Source: Caulobacteraceae bacterium
GTDB lineage: Bacteria; Pseudomonadota; Alphaproteobacteria; Caulobacterales; Caulobacteraceae
Direction of reading: 5' to 3'
Assembly (NCBI GenBank): GCA_027489335.1
Contig: JAIXZX010000014.1
Location: 186,001-250,000 of the forward strand
DNA: 64,000 bases
Shown: positions 45,288 through 53,409 of the stretch, piece after piece
Layout of the letters: each line of letters starts with the position of its first letter
Position numbering within the stretch: the first letter of the stretch is position 1
Notes under the pieces: model-generated
Told to the model about the DNA's origin: nothing
Databases searched by the model: none
What the model saw: only the letters and a program-made list of their open reading frames with translations
Made by a program: the position numbers and the translations under genes

Positions 45288-45977
45288 ATGATGAAACGGA
45301 CACGCCTCGTCCTTGGTTCCATGACGGCTGCGGCGGTCATGGCGCTCGCCCCCGCCGGCAGCGCCTTTGCGGACACCTACTGGCAATGCGTGCCGTTCGC
45401 CCGGATGATTTCGGGCGTTCAGATCTTCGGCGACGCCTGGACCTGGTGGAAACAGGCCGCAGGCAAGTACGACACGGGCAACACCCCCCAGGCCGGCGCG
45501 GTCCTCTGCTTCAAGCCCACCGGCGCCATGCGCCTGGGCCATGTGGCCGTGGTCAGCCAGGTGCTCACCGACCGGGTGATCCAGATCTCGCACGCCAACT
45601 GGTCGCGCATCAACGGAACCCGCGGCCAGATCGAGCGCGACGTGACCGTGATCGACGTCTCCCCCACGGGTGACTGGAGCCAGGTCAAGGTCTGGTACGA
45701 CTCCATCGGCGATCTCGGCTCCACCACCTATCCGGTGCATGGCTTCATCTATCAGGACGCCACCGCCGCCAGCCTGACCAAGACCGGCTTCACCACCGCC
45801 CAGAATACTGCGGTGACGGTGGCTCAGTCGGCCGCCAATCAGATGGTCGCCGCCGTCCGCCCGGGCTCGGGCCCACTGCAGATGCTCAGCCAGGCCGCCG
45901 ACGCCACCGACAAGATCGCCGCCCTTCTTCAGGCTGCGGGTCAGGGCGGGGCTCAGGGCGGCGACACCCAGGAATAG
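45288..45977 (+). CDS. secreted CHAP-domain amidase/peptidase
   Basis: The 229-residue protein has a signal peptide (about residues 1-28, ending AFADT) and a CHAP domain, which cleaves peptidoglycan peptides or related amides. The catalytic residues are Cys34 in YWQCVPFAR, His85 in RLGHVAVVS and Asn104 in SHANWS. The C-terminal region (about 165-229) is Ala/Gln-rich and unstructured-looking. It is probably a cell-wall-remodelling enzyme. It sits alone with 76 bases to the pentapeptide-repeat gene. Confidence 0.88.
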   Translation: MMKRTRLVLGSMTAAAVMALAPAGSAFADTYWQCVPFARMISGVQIFGDAWTWWKQAAGKYDTGNTPQAGAVLCFKPTGAMRLGHVAVVSQVLTDRVIQISHANWSRINGTRGQIERDVTVIDVSPTGDWSQVKVWYDSIGDLGSTTYPVHGFIYQDATAASLTKTGFTTAQNTAVTVAQSAANQMVAAVRPGSGPLQMLSQAADATDKIAALLQAAGQGGAQGGDTQE

Positions 45978-46054
45978 TCGCCCTCCAGGGGTTGCGGACA
46001 ACCCTTCCTTAAACCGCACGAGACCATTGTGACGGCCTTATCCGAAGGTCGCCC

Positions 46055-47248
46055 ATGGCAAGTCCCGCCTCCCATCTTCGTCCCCAGACCCAATCCTATC
46101 TGCGCGCGGCCCTGGCCGCGCATGCCCGCTATGTCCAGGGCCTGGCTGGCGGCCGACGCGCCGATCTGGTGCGGGCCGATCTGGCCGACTGGAATTTGGA
46201 AGGCGCCCTGCTGGCCGAGGCCGACCTCACCGGCGCCCGCCTGAGCGGCGCGATCTTGGCCGGCGCGGACCTGAGCCGGGCCAACCTTTTCGGCGCTGAT
46301 CTTCGAGACGCTGACCTGCGGGGCGCGCGGCTGGCCCAGGCCGATCTGCGCGGAGCGAGCCTGCGGGGCGCCAATCTGTCCGGGGCCGATCTCTCCGGGG
46401 CCGACCTGCGCGAGGGCTGTATCGCCATGCAGACCCGGGCTGACGGCTTCCGCGTGCTGGCGCCGGAAGCCCGCGAGGGCAATCTGGAATACGCCGTGGC
46501 CGAGGGCGCTGATCTCACCGACATCATGACCGCCGTCGACGGCCGTGACGCCAGCCTGACCGGGGCGGTGCTGGTGGGGGCGCGGCTGGCCAACGCCCGA
46601 CTCGACGGCGCAGATCTGTCCGGGGCTCAGCTGGACGGGGCGGACCTCAGCGGCGCCTGCCTGCGCGGGGCGATCGTGGCCGGAGCCAACCTTGCCGCGG
46701 CGGGCCTCGAGGGCGCCGATCTCAGCGACCTGCTCAAGGCGCCGGCCACCGTCTTCTATGTGGACGACCAACCCCTGCACGACATCATCGCCGACCATGA
46801 AGCCTTCTGCGACAGCGAGGGCCGCCAGGGCGTCGCCGCACGTCTCGCGGGCGCGGATTTCCGGTCCCTGCGCCACCTGCGCAGCCGTCGGCTGAGCGGC
46901 TTGCCGGCCCCCGTCGCCATCTTCTTCGGCATGGATCTGCGCGGGGTCCAGCTGCAAGGCGCCGATCTGTCCGACTGCGACCTGCGCAAAACCGATCTGC
47001 GCGGCGCCGACCTGCGCGGCGCGCGGCTGACCGGCGCCAACCTGATCCGCGCCGATCTGCGCGACGCCAAGCTCGGCCCGCTGGAGATCGGCGAGGGCCG
47101 CCTGCTGCGCACCGATCTCAATCGGGCGAACCTGCGCTATGCCGATCTGAGCGGCGCCAACGCATCGCGGGCGCGGTTCCTGGAGGCCGACCTGTCCGGC
47201 GCCAAGCTGACCGGGGCTGATCTGCGAGGCGCCGAACTGGTCCTGTAG
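46055..47248 (+). CDS. pentapeptide-repeat protein
   Basis: The 397-residue protein consists of tandem A(D/N)LxX pentapeptides that should fold into a right-handed quadrilateral beta-helix. The first block covers about residues 38-130. A non-repeat stretch follows (about 130-165, with AMQTRADGFRVLAPEAREG), then a second block to about 230, another non-repeat segment (about 230-290, YVDDQPLHDIIADHEAF), and a third block to the end. It lacks a signal peptide. Some such proteins mimic DNA and block gyrase, but nothing here shows that. Confidence 0.92.
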   Translation: MASPASHLRPQTQSYLRAALAAHARYVQGLAGGRRADLVRADLADWNLEGALLAEADLTGARLSGAILAGADLSRANLFGADLRDADLRGARLAQADLRGASLRGANLSGADLSGADLREGCIAMQTRADGFRVLAPEAREGNLEYAVAEGADLTDIMTAVDGRDASLTGAVLVGARLANARLDGADLSGAQLDGADLSGACLRGAIVAGANLAAAGLEGADLSDLLKAPATVFYVDDQPLHDIIADHEAFCDSEGRQGVAARLAGADFRSLRHLRSRRLSGLPAPVAIFFGMDLRGVQLQGADLSDCDLRKTDLRGADLRGARLTGANLIRADLRDAKLGPLEIGEGRLLRTDLNRANLRYADLSGANASRARFLEADLSGAKLTGADLRGAELVL

Positions 47249-47260
47249 GGGCTCGCGCGC

Positions 47261-48154
47261 CTACATTTCGTGCCGCAGCGGGCGCAGGTCGGGGAAGTCG
47301 GCGGGGCGCTTTTCAGCCTTGGCCTTGAAGGCCTCGCCCATATGGGAGCCCGCAAACATGCCGGTCTGCCAGACGGCGATATAGTCCAGACCGTCGGCGA
47401 TGGTGTGGTCGCGGGCGTAGTTGATCATCACCTTCGAGCCGGTCACCGCCAGGGGCGACTTCTCGGCGATCTCGCGAGCCGTGGCCATGACATGGTCCAG
47501 CAGGGCCTCTTGGGTCGGGAAGACCTCATTGACCAGGCCGATCTCCTTCGCCCGCTGGGCCGACAGGCGCCGGCCGGTATAGGCCAGCTCCCGCACCCAC
47601 CCCTCAGGGATCAGCTTGCACAGCCGAGGGAAGGTGCCGACATCGGCGGTCATGCCGATATTGATCTCCTGCACGCAGAAGAAGGCGTCTTCGGTGGCGT
47701 AGCGGATGTCACACGCGCTGGTCATGTCCATGGCCCCGCCGATACAGCCCCCCTGGATGGCCACCAGGACCGGCATGCGCGCCTCGTCCAGGCAGGAGAA
47801 GCAGTCCTGCAGCCAGCGGATATGATGGCGCTGGCCCTCGGCGGCGATGAAGCGGTCGGGCGCGGCGCCGCCGTCGGCGTTCGAGGTCCCGCCGCCGCCG
47901 AACACGGCCAGGTCCATGCCGGCGGAGAAGTGCTTGCCTGTCGACGAAATGACGATGCAGCGCGCCCGGACGTTATCGTTGATGTCGCGGACGATCACCG
48001 GCAGCTCGTTCCAGAAGGCGCGGATCATGCTGTTGAAGGCCTCGGGCCGCTTCAGCTTGATGTGCGCCACGCCGGCGTCGATCTCGACGTCGAAACAGGT
48101 CCAGGGGCCGAGCGCCGGGATGGCGTCGGCGTCGTTCAGATGGGCGGCGGTCAT
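47261..48154 (-). CDS. enoyl-CoA hydratase/isomerase family, dienoyl-CoA isomerase type
   Basis: A 297-residue crotonase-fold enzyme. Oxyanion-hole signatures GKHFSAGMDL and AIQGGCIGGAMDM are present. It retains the three catalytic acids of delta(3,5)-delta(2,4)-dienoyl-CoA isomerase (ECH1): Asp149 in ACDIRYA, Glu163 and Asp171 in QEINIGMTADVG. It therefore likely shifts double bonds during oxidation of unsaturated fatty acids instead of hydrating enoyl-CoA. It is convergent with the pentapeptide gene (12 bases). Confidence 0.88.
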   Translation of the reverse strand: MTAAHLNDADAIPALGPWTCFDVEIDAGVAHIKLKRPEAFNSMIRAFWNELPVIVRDINDNVRARCIVISSTGKHFSAGMDLAVFGGGGTSNADGGAAPDRFIAAEGQRHHIRWLQDCFSCLDEARMPVLVAIQGGCIGGAMDMTSACDIRYATEDAFFCVQEINIGMTADVGTFPRLCKLIPEGWVRELAYTGRRLSAQRAKEIGLVNEVFPTQEALLDHVMATAREIAEKSPLAVTGSKVMINYARDHTIADGLDYIAVWQTGMFAGSHMGEAFKAKAEKRPADFPDLRPLRHEM

Positions 48155-48223
48155 GGCGTGTCCCTGAGCTTGTTAGCGTGTTTCGCCCATCATCGGCCCT
48201 AACGCAGGGGAAGGCCAAGCCCC

Positions 48224-48655
48224 TCAGAGATCTTCCACCGCCTGGTCGAGGGCTTCGCAGAGGCGCTCGGCGACGATCGCCCGGTGGCAGTCGCAGGCGC
48301 GGGCCTCGAAGCAGAGCAGGGCGATCTTCTTCCGGCCCGCCAGATCCTGTGCACGGGCCAGTTGCAGCTGGGCCTGGGGCTCGGCCAGGTGAGCCTCGAA
48401 GATGGCGCGCATCTCATCGGTGCGGCCGGCCCGTGCGGCGTCCCGCCCGGCCTTGGGCGTGCCAAGCCCCCGCAGGTGCTCATAGCCGATGCCGGCCTCG
48501 TCCAGGCTGGCGCCCAGAATGGTCTTGGAAAAGCCCGGCCGCCGGGAGGCCGCTACGGCACGGACATCGACCACCAAGTCGACGCCGGCGGCCTTCAGCT
48601 GGTCGATCATCTGGGCCTGGGTTTTGCCCTCATAGCCGATGGTGGCGATGGCCAT
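48224..48655 (-). CDS. DUF488 family protein
   Basis: The 143-residue protein is a DUF488 member: ATIGYEGKTQAQMIDQLKAAGVDLVVDVRAVAASRRPGFSK at the start and ALLCFEARACDCHRAIVAERL at the end. The family has Cys and His residues in the CFEARACDCHR region which suggest metal or nucleotide binding. Function is unknown. AAGGAGAGG seven bases before ATG 48655 supports the start. It is divergent from the alpha/beta hydrolase gene (81 bases). Confidence 0.88.
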   Translation of the reverse strand: MAIATIGYEGKTQAQMIDQLKAAGVDLVVDVRAVAASRRPGFSKTILGASLDEAGIGYEHLRGLGTPKAGRDAARAGRTDEMRAIFEAHLAEPQAQLQLARAQDLAGRKKIALLCFEARACDCHRAIVAERLCEALDQAVEDL

Positions 48656-48736
48656 GGCGAACCTCTCCTTGGGTCACGGGACAGACGGGATATATGGGGG
48701 CTCAAGAACCCATCGCGCGAAGAGAAGGATCCGCCC

Positions 48737-49618
48737 ATGGATGGAACGGTCGCACAGGCCCCGCGGGTCCGCCGTTTTCCCCTGCCCAGCCGGGATGGCG
48801 AGATGGCGGCCCTGGAGTTCGGCCCGTCTGACCGGGAATTCGACCTCGTCTTCTGTCACGCCAACGGCTTTAACGCCCAGACCTACCGCACGATCCTGAC
48901 CCCGCTCGGGGCGCAGATGCGGATCCTGGCCATCGACCTGCGGGGCCATGGCGCCACCGACCTCCCCACCGAGCTGGAGAACCGGAAAGGCTGGGGCGCC
49001 TATCGCGACGACCTGATGGCCCTGTTGCCCCATGTGGTCCAGGGCCCGGTGACCGTGGCCGGCCACTCCATGGGGGCGACCACCAGCCTGATGGCCGCGG
49101 CCCAGGCGCCGGCCCTGATCTCGAACCTCGTCCTGTTCGACCCCGTGCTAATGCCGGAGCGGGGAGATGCGTCCCCTGGGGACATCGCCCAGTCGCCCAT
49201 GGTCCAGGGCGCTCTGCGCCGTCGGGCGCGCTTTGACAGCCGGGCCGCAGCGGTGGCCGCCTATCAGGGGCGAGGCGCCTTCAAGACCTGGTCCCTGGAG
49301 CAGCTGGAAGACTATGTGGCCGCAGGCTTCGTGGACACCGCCGACGGGGCGGTGGAGCTGGCCTGCGCCCCGGCCTGGGAGGCCTCCAACTTCGCCGTCT
49401 ATGACGACCAGGCCTGGGCCGCGGCGCTGGCCTGTCCCTGCCCGGTGCGCATCCTGCGGGCCGAGCACGGCTCCACCTGCCGGATCGACGACCATCTGGC
49501 GACCCTGGCCGCCACCGGCCGCTACCGGATCGAGACCGTACCGGGGACAAGCCACTTCCTGCCTATGGAGCGGCCAGACCTCGTGCGCCAGATCCTCACT
49601 GAAGCTGTGGCGGGCTAA
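48737..49618 (+). CDS. alpha/beta hydrolase
   Basis: The 293-residue protein is an alpha/beta-hydrolase-fold enzyme with oxyanion motif FCHANGFNAQTY, strand IDLRGHGATDLP, nucleophile Ser111 in VAGHSMGAT, and catalytic His273 in GTSHFLPMERP. An esterase or lipase-like role is probable, but the substrate cannot be assigned. Its TAA shares four bases with the stop of the convergent thioesterase gene. I chose ATG 48737 because the family start MDGTVAQ precedes the conserved strand; an open frame continues upstream. Confidence 0.88.
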   Translation: MDGTVAQAPRVRRFPLPSRDGEMAALEFGPSDREFDLVFCHANGFNAQTYRTILTPLGAQMRILAIDLRGHGATDLPTELENRKGWGAYRDDLMALLPHVVQGPVTVAGHSMGATTSLMAAAQAPALISNLVLFDPVLMPERGDASPGDIAQSPMVQGALRRRARFDSRAAAVAAYQGRGAFKTWSLEQLEDYVAAGFVDTADGAVELACAPAWEASNFAVYDDQAWAAALACPCPVRILRAEHGSTCRIDDHLATLAATGRYRIETVPGTSHFLPMERPDLVRQILTEAVAG

Positions 49619-50550
49619 AGCGCCATCTCGGGCCGCGTGGTGCGGCCTATGGCCTCCACCGCCTCTGGTGACAGCCGCACGACCTTGCGGGCGTCCAGGT
49701 CGAAGCCCACGGCCACATTCTCAGCGCTGGCCCAGGGGCGACCGGTGTGGGGGTCGACCATCCAGTGACGGAGTCGTCGGAAGCGCTCCTCCACATGGGC
49801 CGTGGCCGAGCGCAGCTCGAACCGGTCGCCGGCCCGGGGCCAGGCGAAATGCACCAGACGGTATTCAAGCGCCGCGCCGCCGATCCGCGGCGCGCCTGAG
49901 CCAGGCCCTTCGCCCAGGCCCCGGTCGGCGCCCAACAGGTGCAGGATACCGTCTGAAATCTTGCCCATGACGATCTCGGTGCGCATCCGGCCAAAGGCGT
50001 CGCAGTCGGCCGCGCCGATGACTCCCAGACCGATCCGGGTGAGGTCCATGGCCTTGGCCGCCTCGAGGCTGGCGGCGCTGGAGGCTACAGGGTCGAGGCT
50101 GATGGAGCGCGGGGCGGCGAAGTCGGGGATGTCCACCCGCAGACGCTCGGCCTCGGCCATGATGCGCCGCGACCAGGGGAAGACCCGGCCGCCGTCGGCG
50201 GTGGCGTGTCGCACCACAGTCTGGAAGGTGGCCGCAGGCGTTCCGTCGGGATGCAGGATGACGATCAGCAGCCGGGCCTCGTCCTCGCCCATGGCCACCA
50301 CCCCGCCCCGGGCGGTCAGGGCCGCCCCCGGCTTGGCCTCGCGCAGGAAGCGGATGTGCTGCTCTCGAACCAGAAGCGTCGAGGGCGCCAGGCCCGAGAA
50401 GGCGTCGGGCATACCCAGCTCGGCGGCCAGGCCCGCCAGGGCCTCCATGGACTTGGCCACCCAGTGGCGGACGTTGAGATGACCCATCTCATCGCATTCC
50501 CAGGTGTTGACCCCGCCAACCCAGATCTCTGTTCCGCCGTCCCAGCCCAT
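49615..50550 (-). CDS. double-hotdog acyl-CoA thioesterase-like protein
   Basis: The 311-residue protein is composed of two hotdog-fold units. The first has VNTWECDEMGHLNVRHWVAK with Asp20, His24 and Asn26, a motif of the 4HBT/acyl-CoA thioesterase family; the second half begins near residue 160 and contains GVIGAADCDAFGRMRTEIVMG. Hydrolysis of fatty acyl-CoA or acyl-ACP is likely. It is convergent with the alpha/beta hydrolase gene. Confidence 0.88.
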   Translation of the reverse strand: MGWDGGTEIWVGGVNTWECDEMGHLNVRHWVAKSMEALAGLAAELGMPDAFSGLAPSTLLVREQHIRFLREAKPGAALTARGGVVAMGEDEARLLIVILHPDGTPAATFQTVVRHATADGGRVFPWSRRIMAEAERLRVDIPDFAAPRSISLDPVASSAASLEAAKAMDLTRIGLGVIGAADCDAFGRMRTEIVMGKISDGILHLLGADRGLGEGPGSGAPRIGGAALEYRLVHFAWPRAGDRFELRSATAHVEERFRRLRHWMVDPHTGRPWASAENVAVGFDLDARKVVRLSPEAVEAIGRTTRPEMAL

Positions 50551-50638
50551 CAGGCCCCCCGCTCAAGACCGCCCAGGCGCAGGGCGACGTGCGGGGACCT
50601 TAGGGGCGCCCGTGCCTTGCGCCAACGGCCGCGGAGGC

Positions 50639-50803
50639 TCAGGGCTTTTCAGTCTGATCGGCGTCCTTGGGAAGGCCTTCGGTCTGGCCGGTCACTTCGG
50701 GCGCCCGGCCGGTGCGCTCGACCTGTTCGTCCTGGCTGCGCACCGGCGGCTCGGGCGGAGGGTTCTCGACCGGCGTGTGGCGCTTGGCGTCTTGCTCGCT
50801 CAT
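50639..50803 (-). CDS. small hypothetical protein (54 residues)
   Basis: A 54-residue protein not long enough for ordinary gene callers. It starts MSEQDAKRHTPVENPPPEPP and ends KDADQTEKP. AAAGGAGA lies seven bases before ATG 50803, one of the best ribosome-binding sites in this part of the window. Composition is proline-, glutamate- and aspartate-rich with no hydrophobic segment, so it is likely disordered and cytoplasmic. Family unknown. It is divergent from the cytochrome b gene. Confidence 0.55.
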   Translation of the reverse strand: MSEQDAKRHTPVENPPPEPPVRSQDEQVERTGRAPEVTGQTEGLPKDADQTEKP

Positions 50804-50928
50804 CTTGTGGTCTCCTTTGGGGTTGAACCAGGACAGCGTGCGGGGCCGCAGGGCGTTCCGACGGCGCCGCTGTAACGCTGGTCCAGTATCGGACGTAATA
50901 TGGGTTGAATGGCGACGGAGGCGGCCCC

Positions 50929-51738
50929 GTGGACGACCCGATCAACCCGGCAAAGCGAAGGCCCCGGCACAGCCTGCTGGTGCGGCTGACCCATTGGGTC
51001 AACGTTCTGGTCCTGCTGGTCCTGCTGGGCAGCGGCCTGCAGATCTTCAACGCCCATCCCGCCCTCTATTGGGGCCACGCCTCCACCTTCGCTGAGCCCT
51101 GGGTCGCCATGACTGCCGAACCCAAGGGCCAGGGTCTGGCTGGCTATACCCAGGTCGGCGGGCTGACGGTGGAGACCACCGGCCTCCTTGGCCTGTCGGA
51201 CGGCGAGCGCCGGGGCTTCCCGGCCTGGGCCACCCTGCCGGGCTACCGGTCCCTGGCCGAGGGGCGCCGCTGGCACTTCTTCTTCGCCTGGCTGTTTGTC
51301 TTCAATGGCCTGGCTTATCTGGCCTGGGGACTGGCCAGCGGCCATTTCCGGCGTGATCTGGCGCCGCGCCGCGCCGAGCTTTCCCCCCGCCACCTGTGGA
51401 CGGAGATCCGCGATCATCTGGCCCTGCGGTTTCCCCATGGCCACTACAACACCCTGCAGAAGGCGGCCTATCTGGCGGTCATCTTCGGCCTCCTGCCCCT
51501 GATGGTGGTGAGCGGCCTGGGCATGTCGCCCGGCGTCAACGCCGCCTGGCCCTGGACCTTCGAGCTGTTCGGCGGCCGGCAGTCGGCCCGGACCATCCAT
51601 TTCCTCAGCGCCATGGCCATCGTCGCCTTCGTCCTGGTCCATATCGCCATGGTTCTCGCCTCGGGACCCCTGCGCCAGCTGCGGGCCATGATCACCGGCG
51701 GCGAGGCCCCGCCGCCTGCTCCGGGAGCGCACCCATGA
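50929..51738 (+). CDS. cytochrome b/b561-type membrane protein, partner of the molybdoenzyme
   Basis: The 269-residue protein has four membrane helices and haem-ligand histidines typical of Ni/Fe-hydrogenase-type cytochrome b: RLTHWVNVLVLLVLL (helix 1), RRWHFFFAWLFVFNGL (helix 2), AAYLAVIFGLLPLMVV (helix 3) and TIHFLSAMAIVAFVLVHIAMV (helix 4). Start is a GTG at 50929 with GGAGGCGGCCCC upstream. Its stop overlaps the ATG of the molybdoenzyme by four bases (ATGA), so the two genes are translationally coupled and the cytochrome should feed or take electrons from it across the membrane. Confidence 0.85.
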   Translation: MDDPINPAKRRPRHSLLVRLTHWVNVLVLLVLLGSGLQIFNAHPALYWGHASTFAEPWVAMTAEPKGQGLAGYTQVGGLTVETTGLLGLSDGERRGFPAWATLPGYRSLAEGRRWHFFFAWLFVFNGLAYLAWGLASGHFRRDLAPRRAELSPRHLWTEIRDHLALRFPHGHYNTLQKAAYLAVIFGLLPLMVVSGLGMSPGVNAAWPWTFELFGGRQSARTIHFLSAMAIVAFVLVHIAMVLASGPLRQLRAMITGGEAPPPAPGAHP

Positions 51739-52511
51739 CCTCGATCCCTCGCCGCGGTCTGCTGGCCGGCGCCGGCTCAGCCCTGCTGGGTCTGACCCTG
51801 GCCGGTTGCGACCAGATCAGCCGCAATCCCGGCGTCCGCGCCACCCTGGCCCGGGCCGAGGGTCTGACCATGGCCGCCCAGCGCCTGATCCTGTCGCGCA
51901 CGGCGCTGGCGCGGGAGTTCACGCCGGCCGATATCTCCCCGGACTTCCGCGCCAATGGCAGCCTGCGGCCGGCCGGCGATGACTATCAGGCTCTGGTGGC
52001 CGAGAATTTCGCCAACTGGCGGCTGGAGATCGGGGGGCTGGTGGAGCGGCCCCTGTCTCTCAGCCTCGCCGACCTCCGCGCACGGCCGGCCCGCACCCAG
52101 ATCACCCGTCACGACTGCGTGGAGGGCTGGAGCAGCATTGGCCAATGGACCGGGGCCAGGCTTTCGGCCCTGCTGGAGGAGGCCGTCCTCAAACCGGAGG
52201 CGCGCTACATCGTCTTCCACTGCGCCGATCGGCTGGACGCCTTCGCCGAGGGCGACCGGGGGCTCTATTACGAGAGCATCGACCTGATCGACGCCTTCCA
52301 CGAACAGACCATCCTGGCCTACGAAATGAACGGCGCGGACCTGCCGGTGAAACACGGGGCGCCCCTGCGCCTGCGGGTCGAGCGCCAGCTGGGCTACAAG
52401 CACGCCAAATATGTCATGCGCATCGAGGCGGTGGAGAGCTTCGCCCACATCGCCGGCGGCCAGGGCGGCTTCTGGGAGGATCGCGGCTACGAGTGGTACG
52501 CCGGCATCTGA
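51735..52511 (+). CDS. molybdopterin-dependent oxidoreductase (sulfite-oxidase/MsrP fold), Tat-exported and probably lipid-anchored
   Basis: The 258-residue protein has the sulfite-oxidase/MsrP molybdopterin fold, with Cys128 in ITRHDCVEGWSSIG as the molybdenum ligand and KHGAPLRLRVERQLGYKHAKYV in the second half. The N-terminus holds a twin-arginine signal (Arg6-Arg7 in IPRRGLLAG) and a lipobox ending at Cys25 (TLAGC), so the enzyme is likely folded before export and then tethered to the membrane. It is coupled to a four-helix cytochrome b, an arrangement like MsrPQ but with a different b-type partner. Physiological substrate unknown. Confidence 0.9.
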   Translation: MTSIPRRGLLAGAGSALLGLTLAGCDQISRNPGVRATLARAEGLTMAAQRLILSRTALAREFTPADISPDFRANGSLRPAGDDYQALVAENFANWRLEIGGLVERPLSLSLADLRARPARTQITRHDCVEGWSSIGQWTGARLSALLEEAVLKPEARYIVFHCADRLDAFAEGDRGLYYESIDLIDAFHEQTILAYEMNGADLPVKHGAPLRLRVERQLGYKHAKYVMRIEAVESFAHIAGGQGGFWEDRGYEWYAGI

Positions 52512-52521
52512 ACCTTTGCTC

Positions 52522-52571
52522 TTGAGCGCGTTTTGATCCGATAACCGGTTCCCACTTATCGGAACGCGCTC
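52522..52571. repeat. palindromic intergenic repeat (family D)
   Basis: A long imperfect inverted repeat: AGCGCGTT near 52525 pairs with AACGCGCT near 52563, and TCCGATAA pairs with TTATCGGA, around a CCGGTTCCCAC centre. Similar GTGGGAACCGGTT-centred palindromes are common in alphaproteobacterial intergenic DNA. It lies between the molybdoenzyme and creatininase-like genes and could form a cruciform or terminator-like hairpin. Confidence 0.6.
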
Positions 52572-52605
52572 TGGCCGGGGCTTACCTCGTCTGGCCTGAA
52601 GGCCT

Positions 52606-53394
52606 ATGTCGGATGATCGCCACCTGTTCGCCGGAGATCGCCCCATGCTGCTTCACCTGTCCACCTGGTCGGAGGTCGAGGGCTTCCTGGAGCGCTCCAA
52701 GACGGTGGTGGTCCCCATCGGCTCCAACGAGCAGCATGGCCCCACCGGCCTCCTGGGCACCGACTGGCTGTGTCCGGAAATCATCGCCCATGAAGCGCAG
52801 AAGAGCGGCGACATCCTGGTGGCGCCGACCTTCAACATCGGCATGGCCCAGCATCATCTGGGCTTCCCCGGCACCATCTCCCTGCGCCCCTCGACCTTCA
52901 TCGCCGCCATCGGCGACTGGTGCCGGTCGCTCTCGGCCCATGGGTTCGAGAAGATCTATTTCCTCAACGGCCATGGGGGCAATGTGGCCACCATGGAGGC
53001 GGCCTTTTCCGAGCTCTATGCCGAGGCGAGCTTCGCGGGCAAACCCCGGGGCTTTGCCTGCAAGCTGAAGAACTGGTGGGAGCTGAAGGGCGTCCTGGCC
53101 CTGGCCAACAGCCAGTTCCCCACCGGCCATGGCAGCCACGCGACGCCTTCGGAGATCGCGGTCACCCAGTGGGCCTATCCCGACGCCATCAAGACCGCCG
53201 ACTATGCGCCGAAGATCGCGCCCACCGGGCCGATCCGCGAGGCGATGGATTTCCGCGCCCGCTATCCCGATGGCCGCATGGGCTCTGACCCGGCCCAGGC
53301 CACCCCGGAAAAGGGCGGCGACCTGGTGCGCATGGCCGCGGCCGGCCTGCTGGAGGATGTGGCGGCGTTTTCGGCCGAGACCGCACCGGCCTAG
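52606..53394 (+). CDS. creatininase-family amidohydrolase
   Basis: The 262-residue protein matches the creatininase family (creatinine amidohydrolase and formamidase-like FAPy deformylase). Metal-binding residues are visible: Glu42 and His44 in GSNEQHGPTG, Asp53 in GTDWLCPE, and His123 in LNGHGGNVAT. The family hydrolyses cyclic amides or amines; the actual substrate is not shown. Two starts are possible, 52606 and 52645. It stands alone. Confidence 0.88.
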   Translation: MSDDRHLFAGDRPMLLHLSTWSEVEGFLERSKTVVVPIGSNEQHGPTGLLGTDWLCPEIIAHEAQKSGDILVAPTFNIGMAQHHLGFPGTISLRPSTFIAAIGDWCRSLSAHGFEKIYFLNGHGGNVATMEAAFSELYAEASFAGKPRGFACKLKNWWELKGVLALANSQFPTGHGSHATPSEIAVTQWAYPDAIKTADYAPKIAPTGPIREAMDFRARYPDGRMGSDPAQATPEKGGDLVRMAAAGLLEDVAAFSAETAPA

Positions 53395-53409
53395 GCGCCG
53401 GGCGGCCGC

